A DNA stretch of 64,000 nucleotides from Saccharomonospora cyanea NA-134 (lineage in GTDB: Bacteria; Actinomycetota; Actinomycetes; Mycobacteriales; Pseudonocardiaceae), in NCBI RefSeq assembly GCF_000244975.1, contig NZ_CM001440.1:2092325-2156324 (forward strand). The letters are read 5' to 3'. This document shows, in pieces, positions 1 to 7,887 of this stretch (within the stretch, counting starts at the first letter, position 1; the number at the start of each line of letters is the position of its first letter). The notes under the pieces were generated by a model. It searched no databases, was not told the origin of the DNA, and saw only the letters and a list, made by a program, of their open reading frames with translations. The position numbers and the translations under genes were made by a program.

Positions 1-917
1 GCGCCCCGCACCTCCACGTCGGGAAGCAGCCGACGGAAGGCCTCCACACTGGTGGATAGCTGGGTACCGCCGCCGCGGAACCGGCGACCGTTGCGGGTCA
101 GTGTCGCGTCGTCGGCGAGACCGTAGTGGCCGGGCAGCCACGACTTCGACTCCACGAGCACGAGCCTGCGTCCACACAGCACGGCGTGGTCGATGTCGGC
201 GAACACCGAGTCGGGCCAGGCGAGACCGTGGAAGATACGCACGCCGGGCAGCCGGGTGAGGTAGCGCTGGAACACCTCGGCGGTGAGCCGCTGCGCCACC
301 TCGTCGTCCTCGGAACCCGGGGTGCCGAACACGATGCGGTCGCCGAACTCGCTGCGGAACGACCGGACCGCGCGCAACGACTCCAGGTGCCTTCGCACGA
401 GCAGCACCCCGGTCGCCGCCGCCGACACCACGAGCAGCGCCCACACCGCCGCCAGCCACGCCGAGAAGGCGAACGGCACCACCAGCGGAAGCGGCAGGAG
501 CGCGGCCCCCAGCAGCGCGCCTCCCGCGGGAGCGTGGCCAGGGGAGCCCGGGTGGGCGTAGTGGACTCGAAAGGCACCCTCCACGAGATCCCACCACGGC
601 AGGTCACGGACGTCGATCGTGGGGGTGGGGGGCACGAAGTCGGGGTCCTCGCCGAACCGGCGGGGCTCGGCTCGGCGAGCGGCGCGCCTCTCCGCGGCCA
701 GGGCCAGCGCCGGCCACCTGCCTCGGCGGTCGTAGGCGGCCCGCAGCATCGGGTCGGACAGCGTGTCGTAGGCCTGCCGCAGCAGTTGGAACTCCTCGGC
801 CGAGCCACCCGCGTCCGGGTGAGCCCGGCGGACACGGGACCGGTACGCCGACTTGATCTCCGCGGTCGACGCGGCACGCTCGACGCCCAGCACTGCGTAG
901 TAGTCGACCTCGGTCAC
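1..917 (-). CDS. J-domain / membrane / NERD-like protein (3' end cut by window edge)
   Basis: The protein starts at a GTG with a GGAGG site five bases upstream and runs off the left edge after about 305 codons. Residues 5-65 form a DnaJ J-domain with the HPD tripeptide at about 33-35, which in this family stimulates the ATPase of Hsp70. Residues about 133-174 are hydrophobic (GALLGAALLPLPLVVPF and following) and look like a membrane hairpin. From about residue 215 to the edge the sequence (for example LVLVESKSW and GGTQLSTSVEAFRRLLP) resembles the nuclease-related NERD domain, with a possible E-x-K catalytic pair. No DnaJ zinc region or C-terminal client-binding domain is seen, so this is not the general chaperone. 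The J-domain call is firm; the NERD call is inference from a partial sequence. Confidence 0.75.
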   Translation of the reverse strand, partial: MTEVDYYAVLGVERAASTAEIKSAYRSRVRRAHPDAGGSAEEFQLLRQAYDTLSDPMLRAAYDRRGRWPALALAAERRAARRAEPRRFGEDPDFVPPTPTIDVRDLPWWDLVEGAFRVHYAHPGSPGHAPAGGALLGAALLPLPLVVPFAFSAWLAAVWALLVVSAAATGVLLVRRHLESLRAVRSFRSEFGDRIVFGTPGSEDDEVAQRLTAEVFQRYLTRLPGVRIFHGLAWPDSVFADIDHAVLCGRRLVLVESKSWLPGHYGLADDATLTRNGRRFRGGGTQLSTSVEAFRRLLPDVEVRG

Positions 918-1223
918 GTCCACCTCCGCTCGCGGGCGCTCACACTATGGCGTGGCTTCCGCCGGACGGTGACAACGACCTGTGGATATGCCGTCACTTA
1001 CCGTGTGCTATTGGTGGTTGTTTTCGGGGTTTGTGTTCCGTTCCTCACTCTGGCGGGTTGCTTCTTGGTCTCGAAAGGGGCCTGCGGTTCGTGGGTGTGG
1101 CGTCCGAAACCGGGTAATCCACCGCACAGCCGACGAACCCAGGTGGCCCGGCGTCAAGATCCGAGTGGCCCTGTCCGCGTGACGAGGTAAGACCGGCCGG
1201 CCACGGAAAGGACGTGAACACCG
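918..1223. other. Divergent intergenic region, about 300 bp
   Basis: It separates the leftward J-domain gene from the rightward membrane gene and must hold both promoters. It includes a T/G-rich stretch around 1010-1035. I see no convincing coding frame, RNA gene or strong hairpin. Confidence 0.5.
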
Positions 1224-1997
1224 ATGAACATCACGGAATCGTTCAACGACGCGCTTCGGTCGGTCATCACCTTCCTGCCGAAGTTCGCCGCGTTCCTGGT
1301 CATTCTGCTCATCGGATGGCTGGTGGCGAAGGGGCTGCGCAAGCTGGTCGACCTCGTGCTGGAGCGCCTGAACTTCGACCGTGCCGTGGAGCGCGGCGGC
1401 ATCAAGCAGGCCCTGGATCGGTCGAAGTACGACGCGAGCAGTCTCGTGGCGGCGATCGTGTACTACGCCGTGTTGCTGATCGCACTGCAGATCGCGTTCG
1501 GCGTCTTCGGTCCCAACCCCGTGAGTTCGATGCTCGCGGCCATCGTCGCCTGGTTGCCAAGGGCCATCGTCGCCATCGTCATCGTCGTCGTGGCAGCCGC
1601 GATCGCCAGCGCCGTCAAGGACATCATGAGCAGCGCGCTGGGCGGGCTGAGCTACGGTCGCACGCTCGCCACGGCCGCGCAGGTGGTCATCATCGGTCTC
1701 GGGGTGATCGCCGCCCTGAACCAGATCGGTATCGCCACCACGGTGACGACCCCGGTGCTGATCGCGGTGCTCGCGACGGTCGGTGCCATCCTCGCCATCG
1801 GTGTGGGCGGCGGTCTGATGCGGCCGATGCAGCAGAGGTGGGAGCGGTGGCTGGGCCGAGCCGAGGAGGAGATGCCGAACGCCAGGGCGCAGGCCGAGGC
1901 ATACCAGCGCGGCAGGGAGGACGTCAGCCGCGCGCAGACGGAACCCATCGAGACGCCGGAGGAGCAGACGCGTACCTCGCAGCGTCCGACGCCCTGA
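1224..1997 (+). CDS. Small membrane protein with MscS-type transmembrane helices
   Basis: 257 residues starting at an ATG preceded by GGAAAGGA. The first helix (about 20-40, FLPKFAAFLVILLIGWLVA) is followed by a basic segment, then further helices at about 85-110, 115-140, 155-175 and 180-205. The pattern of glycine/alanine-rich helices (VGAILAIGVGGGLMRP) matches the conserved TM-helix repeat protein family related to mechanosensitive channels, but the beta domain of a full MscS is missing. The last 45 residues are polar and probably cytoplasmic (AEEEMPNARAQAEAYQRGRE). A role in osmotic or envelope stress is plausible from the family only. It is monocistronic as far as I can see. Confidence 0.7.
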   Translation: MNITESFNDALRSVITFLPKFAAFLVILLIGWLVAKGLRKLVDLVLERLNFDRAVERGGIKQALDRSKYDASSLVAAIVYYAVLLIALQIAFGVFGPNPVSSMLAAIVAWLPRAIVAIVIVVVAAAIASAVKDIMSSALGGLSYGRTLATAAQVVIIGLGVIAALNQIGIATTVTTPVLIAVLATVGAILAIGVGGGLMRPMQQRWERWLGRAEEEMPNARAQAEAYQRGREDVSRAQTEPIETPEEQTRTSQRPTP

Positions 1998-2023
1998 CCG
2001 GGAAGGTGACGAGCGCCGTGTGC

Positions 2024-2404
2024 TCAGGTGAACAGCAGCGGGTCGATGTCGGGGATGTCGTCGGCGGAGGAAGCGTCGGCGAGGGCGCACACCGCGAGCA
2101 GCCGCAACACGATCCACTCGGTGGTGGCGCATCCGGTGGCGGGGGTGTGCGTCTCGGGCGTCCACCCGGCCTCCGCCGCGGCGTCGAGCGCGCCCTGGGC
2201 GTAGGCGGCGAGTTCCACGATCCCCAGCGTGCCGCCGTCGATCGTCAGGATGTCGCGCACCGCGGCCGCGTGCTGGTCGAGACCGGCGAGCCGTGCGGGA
2301 CCGAGGGCCGACACGCTCACCCCGGCCGCGCGGAGTCGCTCGGCGAGGATGCTGAGATCACGCCGGGCGTAGTCGGCCTGCTGTGCGCCTGACAACCAAC
2401 CCAT
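2024..2404 (-). CDS. Conserved actinobacterial hypothetical protein (DUF6401-like)
   Basis: 126 residues, taking the internal ATG at 2404 that follows the gvpK stop by 23 bp; an in-frame upstream ATG at 2431 would overlap gvpK. The segment LAGLDQHAAAVRDIL and the WIVLRLLAVCALA motif recall the DUF6401 family of actinobacterial proteins, from memory and not verified. There is no signal peptide or membrane helix. It is the last gene in the direction of the gas-vesicle operon and may be cotranscribed. Function unknown. Confidence 0.55.
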   Translation of the reverse strand: MGWLSGAQQADYARRDLSILAERLRAAGVSVSALGPARLAGLDQHAAAVRDILTIDGGTLGIVELAAYAQGALDAAAEAGWTPETHTPATGCATTEWIVLRLLAVCALADASSADDIPDIDPLLFT

Positions 2405-2427
2405 GGCGCGACAGCATAGGAAACGCC

Positions 2428-2742
2428 TCACCCATCGCCGAGCAGAGGGCCCAGGGGGCCGAGGTCGATGTTGAGGTCCTCGGGGTCGAGCCCGAAGTGC
2501 TCCCTGAGTTCCTCCATGCGTTCTTCCAGCTTCATGAGGGTCAGGCCGATGCGTTCCACCTGCTCCTCGGTCAGATCACCCGCGTCGACGCGGCGCAGTG
2601 CCTGCCGTTCCATGAGCTGGCGCAGCAGCTCGATGATGGTCAACACCAGGCTCGCCAGGCCGTGTTCGACGGACTCGGGATCCGAGTCGATGCGCTCGGC
2701 GAGCGGGTTTCGGTGGCGTGCGTCACCGGTGGGCTCGCTCAC
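2428..2742 (-). CDS. gvpK: Gas vesicle protein GvpK
   Basis: 104 residues. The core SVEHGLASLVLTIIELLRQL followed by MERQALRRVDAGDLT and the amphipathic helix EEQVERIGLTLMKLEERM is the GvpK signature. GvpK is a minor component needed for gas vesicle assembly. The GTG start overlaps the stop of the upstream gvpS-like gene (GTGA), so translation is probably coupled. The C-terminal tail is rich in leucine, aspartate and proline (DLNIDLGPLGPLLG). It is the last recognised gvp gene of the operon. Confidence 0.93.
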   Translation of the reverse strand: MSEPTGDARHRNPLAERIDSDPESVEHGLASLVLTIIELLRQLMERQALRRVDAGDLTEEQVERIGLTLMKLEERMEELREHFGLDPEDLNIDLGPLGPLLGDG

Positions 2743-2978
2743 GGCCGACCTCCTCGTTCCAGGGTGCTCACCGAAGTGATCAGTGCTCGTAACGACACGT
2801 GCACGAGGTCGACGCCGGCGATGGAGATGGTGACCTCACCGGTGAGCACCACACCGCCCGCGAGTACCCGGTCGAGCAGGTCCACCAGGGCGATCCGGCG
2901 CTCGGGTGCGGCGACGGGGGCCGAGTTCACCGCCGAGTCGAGAAGGTCTCCCGTGTCGGGGAGTGACGGTCCGGTCAC
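2739..2978 (-). CDS. gvpS: GvpA-family minor protein (GvpS/GvpJ type)
   Basis: 79 residues with a GvpA-type fold: RIALVDLLDRVLAGGVVL, then TGEVTISIAGVDLVHVSLR. This aligns with the helix-strand-strand core of GvpA ([16 protein letters not shown] in this operon's GvpA). The GTG start lies within the stop codon of gvpL (GTGA overlap), which fixes it; a longer in-frame extension upstream has no support. Streptomyces operons place the related gvpS in the same L-S-K order, so I use that symbol. In the family such proteins are minor shell or nucleation components. Confidence 0.88.
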   Translation of the reverse strand: MTGPSLPDTGDLLDSAVNSAPVAAPERRIALVDLLDRVLAGGVVLTGEVTISIAGVDLVHVSLRALITSVSTLERGGRP

Positions 2979-3820
2979 GACTGCTCCGCCTGCCCCACGG
3001 CCGCGAACGAGTAGGGCGGCCAGGGCCCGGTCAGCTCCACGCGCACCGCCTCGTGTTCGGCGTCGAGTGCCCGCACCAGCTCGGCGAACCCGCTCGCCCG
3101 GTCGTCGTCGACCAGGTACGCGCCGTTGAGCACCATGTGATCCCGCTCGCCCGACAGCTTCGGATCCTGAGGAGGATGCCGGCGGTGCGCCACCGCCGCG
3201 CTCGCCAGCCGGGCGTGCAATCGTTCGGCGTGCTCGGCGGCGACCCGTTCGCCCGTCTCCCTGGCCGACAGGGCCGCCTTGCGGCGGCGCAGGTAGGCCG
3301 CGCCCGACCCGCCGGACCCGCCCGACGAGGACGGTGCCGGTTCCGCGGGTTCGGCCGACTCGGCGAGCTTCACCGGGTCGGTGTAGACCTTCACACCCCA
3401 CTCGGTGCGGCCCGTCAGGGCGTCCAGCGTGGCGGTGAACGCGTGCCGGCTCTCCTCGACGAGTGTGCGCACGCGCTCCTCGTCGAAGCAGACCGTGGCC
3501 AGGCGCAGCGGCACCGCGGCCGACGCGACACCGGACACGGCTGCCACGACCGTGTCGTGGGCGCGGGCGGTCGCGGCGAGCCAGTCGAGGTCCTCCAGGT
3601 TGCGCCGCAGCGCATCCTCACCGAACTCGGTGAGCGGCACCGGACTGACCACCGCCGTCAGCGCTCCTTCCCCGGTCCCTTCCCCGGCGCCTTCACCGGC
3701 CACCGCGACGGCACGCACCTCGGCACCCGCGACCCCGCGCAGATCGTCGAGCGAAGCCGAACCGAGTCCCCGAGCCACCGCGTACAGCCACAGGCCGGTC
3801 GTCGCCGCGGGCTCACTCAT
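2975..3820 (-). CDS. gvpL: Gas vesicle protein GvpL/GvpF family
   Basis: 281 residues. N-terminal TGLWLYAVARG and the C-terminal block MVLNGAYLVDDDRASGFAEL plus ELTGPWPPYSFA are typical of the GvpL/GvpF family, which folds into two alpha/beta domains and takes part in early vesicle assembly. A glycine/serine-rich insert (EPAPSSSGGSGGSG) lies mid-protein. The ATG at 3820 is preferred to the GTG at 3823 because the GGAGGAGG site is six bases from the ATG and only three from the GTG. The start overlaps the end of gvpJ by 8 bp. A second family member, gvpF, lies upstream. Confidence 0.92.
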   Translation of the reverse strand: MSEPAATTGLWLYAVARGLGSASLDDLRGVAGAEVRAVAVAGEGAGEGTGEGALTAVVSPVPLTEFGEDALRRNLEDLDWLAATARAHDTVVAAVSGVASAAVPLRLATVCFDEERVRTLVEESRHAFTATLDALTGRTEWGVKVYTDPVKLAESAEPAEPAPSSSGGSGGSGAAYLRRRKAALSARETGERVAAEHAERLHARLASAAVAHRRHPPQDPKLSGERDHMVLNGAYLVDDDRASGFAELVRALDAEHEAVRVELTGPWPPYSFAAVGQAEQS

Positions 3821-4250
3821 CACGCGCCTCCTCCGTTACGGGTTCGGCGTCGATCACGTCCTCGGCACGCGGGGTGCCCGCCTCCACCTGCCCGGCGGAG
3901 GAGTTCGCCTCCAGCGCCTCGAGTCGCCTGCGCAGTTCCCGGTTCTCCCGTTCCAGCGCGCTCTGCCTGCTCCGCTCGCCCTGCCGGTCACCGTTGTTGC
4001 CGGTGAGCCACGGGTCGTTCTCCCACCAGTTGATGCCCACCTCCTTGGCGGTCTCCAGCGAGGCGACCACCAGGCGGAGCTTGATCGTGAGCAGCTCGAT
4101 GTCGAGCAGGTTCACCTGGATGTCGCCCGCGATGACGAGTCCCTGGTCGAGGACCCGTTCCAGGATGTCACCGAGGTTGGCGGGCTGGTGGCTCGCCGCC
4201 GAGCCCACTGACGACGTCAGTGCCGAACCCGGGCGCCCTGATGAGGTCAT
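3813..4250 (-). CDS. gvpJ: Gas vesicle protein GvpJ
   Basis: 145 residues. Residues about 24-80 form the GvpA fold (NLGDILERVLDQGLVIAGD, then LLDIELLTIKLRLVVASLETA), followed by WWENDPWL, characteristic of GvpJ/GvpM proteins. The C-terminal part is a predicted coiled coil (SALERENRELRRRLEALEA) with an acidic end. GvpJ is a minor structural protein, probably at vesicle tips or in nucleation. AGGAG lies four bases before the ATG. Its 3' end overlaps gvpL. Confidence 0.92.
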   Translation of the reverse strand: MTSSGRPGSALTSSVGSAASHQPANLGDILERVLDQGLVIAGDIQVNLLDIELLTIKLRLVVASLETAKEVGINWWENDPWLTGNNGDRQGERSRQSALERENRELRRRLEALEANSSAGQVEAGTPRAEDVIDAEPVTEEARDE

Positions 4251-4272
4251 GTACTCCTGCCTTCTCCCACTT

Positions 4273-4554
4273 TCACCAGTCGGTGCGGCCTCTCGCGTAG
4301 CGGCGGACCCGGCGGTAGGACACCAGTTCGCCGCCCGCGTCCAGGTCGACCTCGTACAGGCCGAGGATGTTGGCCGTGGAGGGAACGCGGCTCTCCTCCA
4401 CGACCTCCACCTCCGCCACCCACCCGACGTCGGTGGGACTGAGGGAGGTGACGCCGAGCGGTTGCCGCCGCGTGAGCCGCTCGATGTGGCCGAGCGCGAG
4501 TTCGGCGGCCTCCGCGGCGGTCACCTCGTCGAGGTCCGGGGGCATGGCCGTCAC
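4273..4554 (-). CDS. gvpO: Gas vesicle protein GvpO
   Basis: 93 residues. The segment RQPLGVTSLSPTDVGWVAEV and the ending LGLYEVDLDAGGELVSYRR with RYARG are typical of GvpO. In haloarchaea GvpO influences gvp transcript abundance; its role in actinobacteria is less clear. The GTG at 4554 overlaps the gvpG stop (GTGA); an ATG three codons later is an alternative. In Streptomyces gvpO is usually near the start of the cluster, whereas here it lies between gvpG and gvpJ. Confidence 0.88.
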   Translation of the reverse strand: MTAMPPDLDEVTAAEAAELALGHIERLTRRQPLGVTSLSPTDVGWVAEVEVVEESRVPSTANILGLYEVDLDAGGELVSYRRVRRYARGRTDW

Positions 4555-4805
4555 CTTTCTCCGGCGGTCGCGTCACCGCCGTCGTAACCGGTGAGCCGAC
4601 CGAGGGCCCGCTGCTGGATCTCGGCCTCCTCCTCGGCGGTGATCTCGCCTCTGGCGCGGGCCTCCTCGGCGGCTTCCAGCTCGCGACGCACCGACGCGGG
4701 GTCGTAGAGCTCCCGGTCCACCTGCTCGCGGATCACCTCGGCCAGGGACACCACTCCGCGCACCGGTGCCAGCGGCAGGCCGAGAAGCATTGTCACGAGT
4801 CCCAC
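4551..4805 (-). CDS. gvpG: Gas vesicle protein GvpG
   Basis: 84 residues. GLVTMLLGLPLAPVRGVVSL, then VIREQVDRELYDPASVRREL and a charged helix (EEARARGEITAEEEAEIQQ) are the classical GvpG pattern. The GTG start is set by a GGAGG seven bases upstream; longer in-frame reading has no family support. GvpG is an accessory protein required for vesicle formation and interacts with GvpF/L in studied species. The stop overlaps the gvpO start. Confidence 0.92.
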   Translation of the reverse strand: MGLVTMLLGLPLAPVRGVVSLAEVIREQVDRELYDPASVRRELEAAEEARARGEITAEEEAEIQQRALGRLTGYDGGDATAGER

Positions 4806-4842
4806 GTCGGTGCCTCCTTCCGTCCTGCGGCACGGCCGTGCC

Positions 4843-5646
4843 TCAACCGCCCGGCCGTGCCGTACGCACGAAGTCGTAGGGCGCGAGCGGCCCCAGCAGC
4901 CGCAGGTCCACGCGTTCGCCCCAGCGCTCCGCCAGTTCGTCGACCAGCCGCTCGAGGTCGCTCTGGGCCGACACCTCGGCGAGGCACGCCACGTAGACGG
5001 CGTCCCGCTCGTGCGTGGCCTCACGCAGCGCGACGTCGACGCCGAGCTCCCCCAGTGCTTCGACAGCGCTCCGGGTGTCGTGCTCACGTTTGGCGGCGAT
5101 GGCGTTCGCGATCAGTTCCCCGAGGGCGATGCGTTCGTTACGCGTGGCCTCCTCGGGCCTGTCCCGGATGGCGTCCCGCAACTGCTGGGCCTCGGAGCTC
5201 TCGGAGAGGATCTCGCCGAGGATCACACGCTCGTCGTAGCGGCCCTTGACGAGGTACTGCGCCTTGCCCTCCAGCTCGGCGAGAGCCGCGGCGAACTCGT
5301 CGTGGTGCTCGGCGAGCAGTTCCTTCGTCACCGCGTCGCGGTCGGTGAGCACCGCGCCGAACCGCAGCGGCAACACGGGGACCTCGCCCGCGGACGCGTC
5401 CAGGATTCGGGCGTGCGCGGTGAGGTCTTCCGGGGTGCCCAGGGGTCGGTCCACCGCGATCTCACTGACCAGGGCGGCGATGTCACCGTGCCGGACCGTG
5501 TCGATCGGGCTCGGTGGATCACCGATGCCCTTCACCTCGGAGTCCGTCTCCACGTCGGAGGGGACGATGCCGTAGACGTAGATCGCGGTCCCGCTCGCGC
5601 TGCCGTCGTCGTTGGACTCCGTCCGCCGGGTCGCTGTCCGCGTCAT
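4843..5646 (-). CDS. gvpF: Gas vesicle protein GvpF/GvpL family
   Basis: 267 residues. Key blocks are TAIYVYGIVPSDVE near the N-terminus, EVPVLPLRFGAVLTD in the middle and the C-terminal VDLRLLGPLAPYDFVR. GvpF binds GvpA and coats the growing vesicle interior in cyanobacteria. The ATG immediately follows the gvpA stop, and its AAGGAGG lies inside the end of gvpA, so the two are coupled. The order gvpA-gvpF-gvpG is shared with Streptomyces. Confidence 0.93.
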   Translation of the reverse strand: MTRTATRRTESNDDGSASGTAIYVYGIVPSDVETDSEVKGIGDPPSPIDTVRHGDIAALVSEIAVDRPLGTPEDLTAHARILDASAGEVPVLPLRFGAVLTDRDAVTKELLAEHHDEFAAALAELEGKAQYLVKGRYDERVILGEILSESSEAQQLRDAIRDRPEEATRNERIALGELIANAIAAKREHDTRSAVEALGELGVDVALREATHERDAVYVACLAEVSAQSDLERLVDELAERWGERVDLRLLGPLAPYDFVRTARPGG

Positions 5647-6009
5647 CTAGGACCTCCTTTCCTCTGTCTCACCGAGGACGTCCCGCAGCTTGTCGCCCGC
5701 CGCCTCCAGGGCGCCCTTCGTTCGCGACTTCGCGGCCCCGGAGTTCATGTCGTCGATGAGTTCGGGCAGACCCTTCTTGTCGTCGTCGGCGACCTGAAGC
5801 CGGTTCGTCGCCTCCGCGAACCGCAGATACGTGTCCACACTGGCCACCACGATCCGAGCGTCCACTGTGAGTAGTTCGATTCCGACCAGTGACACCCGCA
5901 CGTAGGCGTCGATCACCAGCCCCTTGTCGAGGATCGTGTCGATGACGTCGGCCAGACCCGAGGGCGAGGGGCTCCCGCCACCTCCGGTCGCGGCAACTGC
6001 TGTGGTCAA
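5647..6009 (-). CDS. gvpA: Major gas vesicle structural protein GvpA
   Basis: 120 residues. Residues 17-70 carry the GvpA core: [39 protein letters not shown] and [11 protein letters not shown]. In this family the protein self-assembles into the ribbed protein shell of the gas-filled organelle. The start is TTG, supported by AAGGAGGG five bases upstream and by the normal N-terminal length. The tail after residue 75 is charged and longer than in cyanobacterial GvpA (about 70 residues), as in other actinobacterial forms. It is the only clear GvpA here; gvpJ and gvpS encode minor relatives. Confidence 0.93.
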   Translation of the reverse strand: MTTAVAATGGGGSPSPSGLADVIDTILDKGLVIDAYVRVSLVGIELLTVDARIVVASVDTYLRFAEATNRLQVADDDKKGLPELIDDMNSGAAKSRTKGALEAAGDKLRDVLGETEERRS

Positions 6010-6027
6010 GCGTGCCCTCCTTCCTCG

Positions 6028-7125
6028 TCAGCGACCGCGAGTCCGCCGACCGGGCCGTTCGCGGTCGGTACCTTCGGCCTCTTCCTCGCCGTCCTCGTAT
6101 TCGGAGTCCTCTTCATCCTCTTCGTCCTCTTCGGACTCGTCGTAGTCGGCGTCCTCGCCGTAGTCGTCGTAATCGTCTCCGTAGTCCTCTTCGGACTCGG
6201 GCTCTTCGGAGTCCTGGCGGTCGCGGGACCTGCCGTCGCTGCCGTCGTCCACCACTTCACCGTCGTGGATCGTGCCGTGCCAGCCCTCGACCTCGTCCGG
6301 GTTCAACAGCGTCTGGGTCATCACATGACGGCGGAAGTGCTTGAGTTCCAACCGGACACGGCGGCCCTGAGCCCGCCACAGGTTCCCGGTGTGCTCGAAG
6401 AAGCCCTGGGGGTGGTACTCGAGCACGACGAGGATGCGGGTGAGGCGAGGCGCCAGCTCGTGGAACGTCACCGCGCCGTCCACGTAGCCCTTCTCGCCCT
6501 CCGACCGCCACACGATGTGCTCGTCGGGGACCTGGTCGGTGATCGTGGACTTCCACGACCGGTGCGACCAGAGGACCTGCGCCTTCCACGTGAGCTTCTC
6601 GTCGGACTCCTGCTCGACGTTCTCGACCTTCTTCATGAAGGACGGGAAGTCGGTGAACCGCGTCCACTGGTCGTAGGCCACCTCAACGGGCACACCCACG
6701 TCGATCGACTCGATGATGTTGGTGAGCTTCAGCCCACCGCCCTTCTTGCCCGAGCCGCCACCGAACGCCTTCTTCACCGTGTCACCGACCTTGGAGGCGC
6801 CCATGCTGAGGGCGGTGGTGACGGGCCCTTTGCCCTCGGCCAGCTTCTTGGCTCCGGTCAGTGCCGTCATCAGCCCGCCGTCACCCCGGCCTTCGGCGTA
6901 GTCGGTGAGTCGTTGGGCCGACTGGCTCACCTTGCCCGTCACCGACGAGACCGCCTTGTTGGCGACGGCACCGGCGAGCGTGCCGAGCGCCCCGGAGAGC
7001 GCACCGCCGGAGGTGGCGTCGGTGGCCTTCTCGGTGACTTTTCCGGTGGCCTTGCCGGCCTTCCCTGCGGTCTTGTCCGCGGCGTTTCTCGCCTTGTCAC
7101 TCACCGCGCGTGCTGCCCTGGTCAT
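6028..7125 (-). CDS. SRPBCC-domain protein of the gas vesicle operon (GvpZ-like) with acidic tail
   Basis: 365 residues. Residues 1-125 are a helical Ala/Lys/Gly-rich region (DKTAGKAGKATGKVTEKATD), which may contact nucleic acid or membrane. Residues about 130-275 are an SRPBCC/cyclase-dehydrase hydrophobic-pocket domain (ESIDVGVPVEVAYDQWTRF, then VTFHELAPRLTRILVVLEY). The last 70 residues are extremely acidic (EEDYGDDYDDYGEDAD), ending in a basic GRRTRGR. Streptomyces gvp clusters contain comparable Y and Z genes, so this is probably the GvpZ counterpart. Ligand and role are unknown. ATG with GGGAGGTGA; three bases separate it from the upstream stop. Confidence 0.8.
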   Translation of the reverse strand: MTRAARAVSDKARNAADKTAGKAGKATGKVTEKATDATSGGALSGALGTLAGAVANKAVSSVTGKVSQSAQRLTDYAEGRGDGGLMTALTGAKKLAEGKGPVTTALSMGASKVGDTVKKAFGGGSGKKGGGLKLTNIIESIDVGVPVEVAYDQWTRFTDFPSFMKKVENVEQESDEKLTWKAQVLWSHRSWKSTITDQVPDEHIVWRSEGEKGYVDGAVTFHELAPRLTRILVVLEYHPQGFFEHTGNLWRAQGRRVRLELKHFRRHVMTQTLLNPDEVEGWHGTIHDGEVVDDGSDGRSRDRQDSEEPESEEDYGDDYDDYGEDADYDESEEDEEDEEDSEYEDGEEEAEGTDRERPGRRTRGR

Positions 7126-7128
7126 CGC

Positions 7129-7848
7129 TCACCTCCCGGTCCGGCGGACGGGGGAGCGCCCTGCCGACGCGCGGGCCCGCGTGCGCGGCCGGTCGTCGGT
7201 GTCCTCGGTGTCCCCGGCGTCACTGTCGCCCGAGGCGGTTGCGTCCGAGTCGGCCGAGGAGGCCGCAGGGCGCCTCCGGGTCGGTCGGCGGTTCCCCTCG
7301 GAGGTCGAGCGGCGGCTCCGGGACTGCGAGCCGTCGTCCTCTCCGGTGGCGCTGCGGGGACGCCTGCGAACGCCCGGCCTCCGGGTGGGTTCCGTTCGCT
7401 CCGTGGGCTCCTCGTCAGCGGACTCGGCGTCGGACTCGGCATCGGACTCGGTACGGGCCCGGCGGCTCTGCTCGCCGGAGTCCTGTTCCCCGCCTGCCTC
7501 GCTTGCCTCGCCCGCCTCGCTTGCCTCGCCTGCCTCGTCGCTCGAGGCTCCGCCGTCGGAACTCTCCGTGAGCTTCTGACTCAACGACTCGATGCGTGAG
7601 GTCGCCGCCTTGGTGGCCGCCGCGCGGGCGGCGTCCAACAGTTCACCCCGCACGCTGTCGGTGAGTTTGCCCAGCTCGGCCGAGTCGCTCAGGCGGGAAA
7701 GCCCCGCCCGCAGTAGCCCTGTCGGGTTCGTGCCGTGCTTTCCTGTCGCTCCGGCCGCGGCGATCATCAGGGCAAGGCGCATCTTCTTGGTGCGTCCCAG
7801 CAGATACCCCGCGATGACCGCGGCGGCGGTCTGCGCGCCGCGTTTCAT
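7129..7848 (-). CDS. First gene of the gas vesicle operon, low-complexity protein (GvpY-like)
   Basis: 239 residues from an ATG preceded by GGAGA. The first 65 residues are conserved-looking (KRGAQTAAAVIAGYLLGRTK, then LALMIAAAGATG) with one or two short hydrophobic helices. The rest is low complexity: repeats of GEASEA, then ESDAESDAESADEE, then basic Ser/Arg stretches. By position it matches GvpY of Streptomyces clusters, but that is inference. It is the promoter-proximal gene, so the SigB-like element just upstream would drive the whole cluster. Disorder suggests a scaffold or targeting role; no enzyme motif is visible. Confidence 0.7.
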   Translation of the reverse strand: MKRGAQTAAAVIAGYLLGRTKKMRLALMIAAAGATGKHGTNPTGLLRAGLSRLSDSAELGKLTDSVRGELLDAARAAATKAATSRIESLSQKLTESSDGGASSDEAGEASEAGEASEAGGEQDSGEQSRRARTESDAESDAESADEEPTERTEPTRRPGVRRRPRSATGEDDGSQSRSRRSTSEGNRRPTRRRPAASSADSDATASGDSDAGDTEDTDDRPRTRARASAGRSPVRRTGR

Positions 7849-7887
7849 GAACGTCTCCTCGGTCCCGGAGTCACGGACGTCAGGCAA

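Noticed and set aside
6000-6260. Serine- or arginine-rich frames opposite the acidic tail of the SRPBCC gene
   Set aside because: They are mirror images of the Asp/Glu-rich tail and have no start signals.
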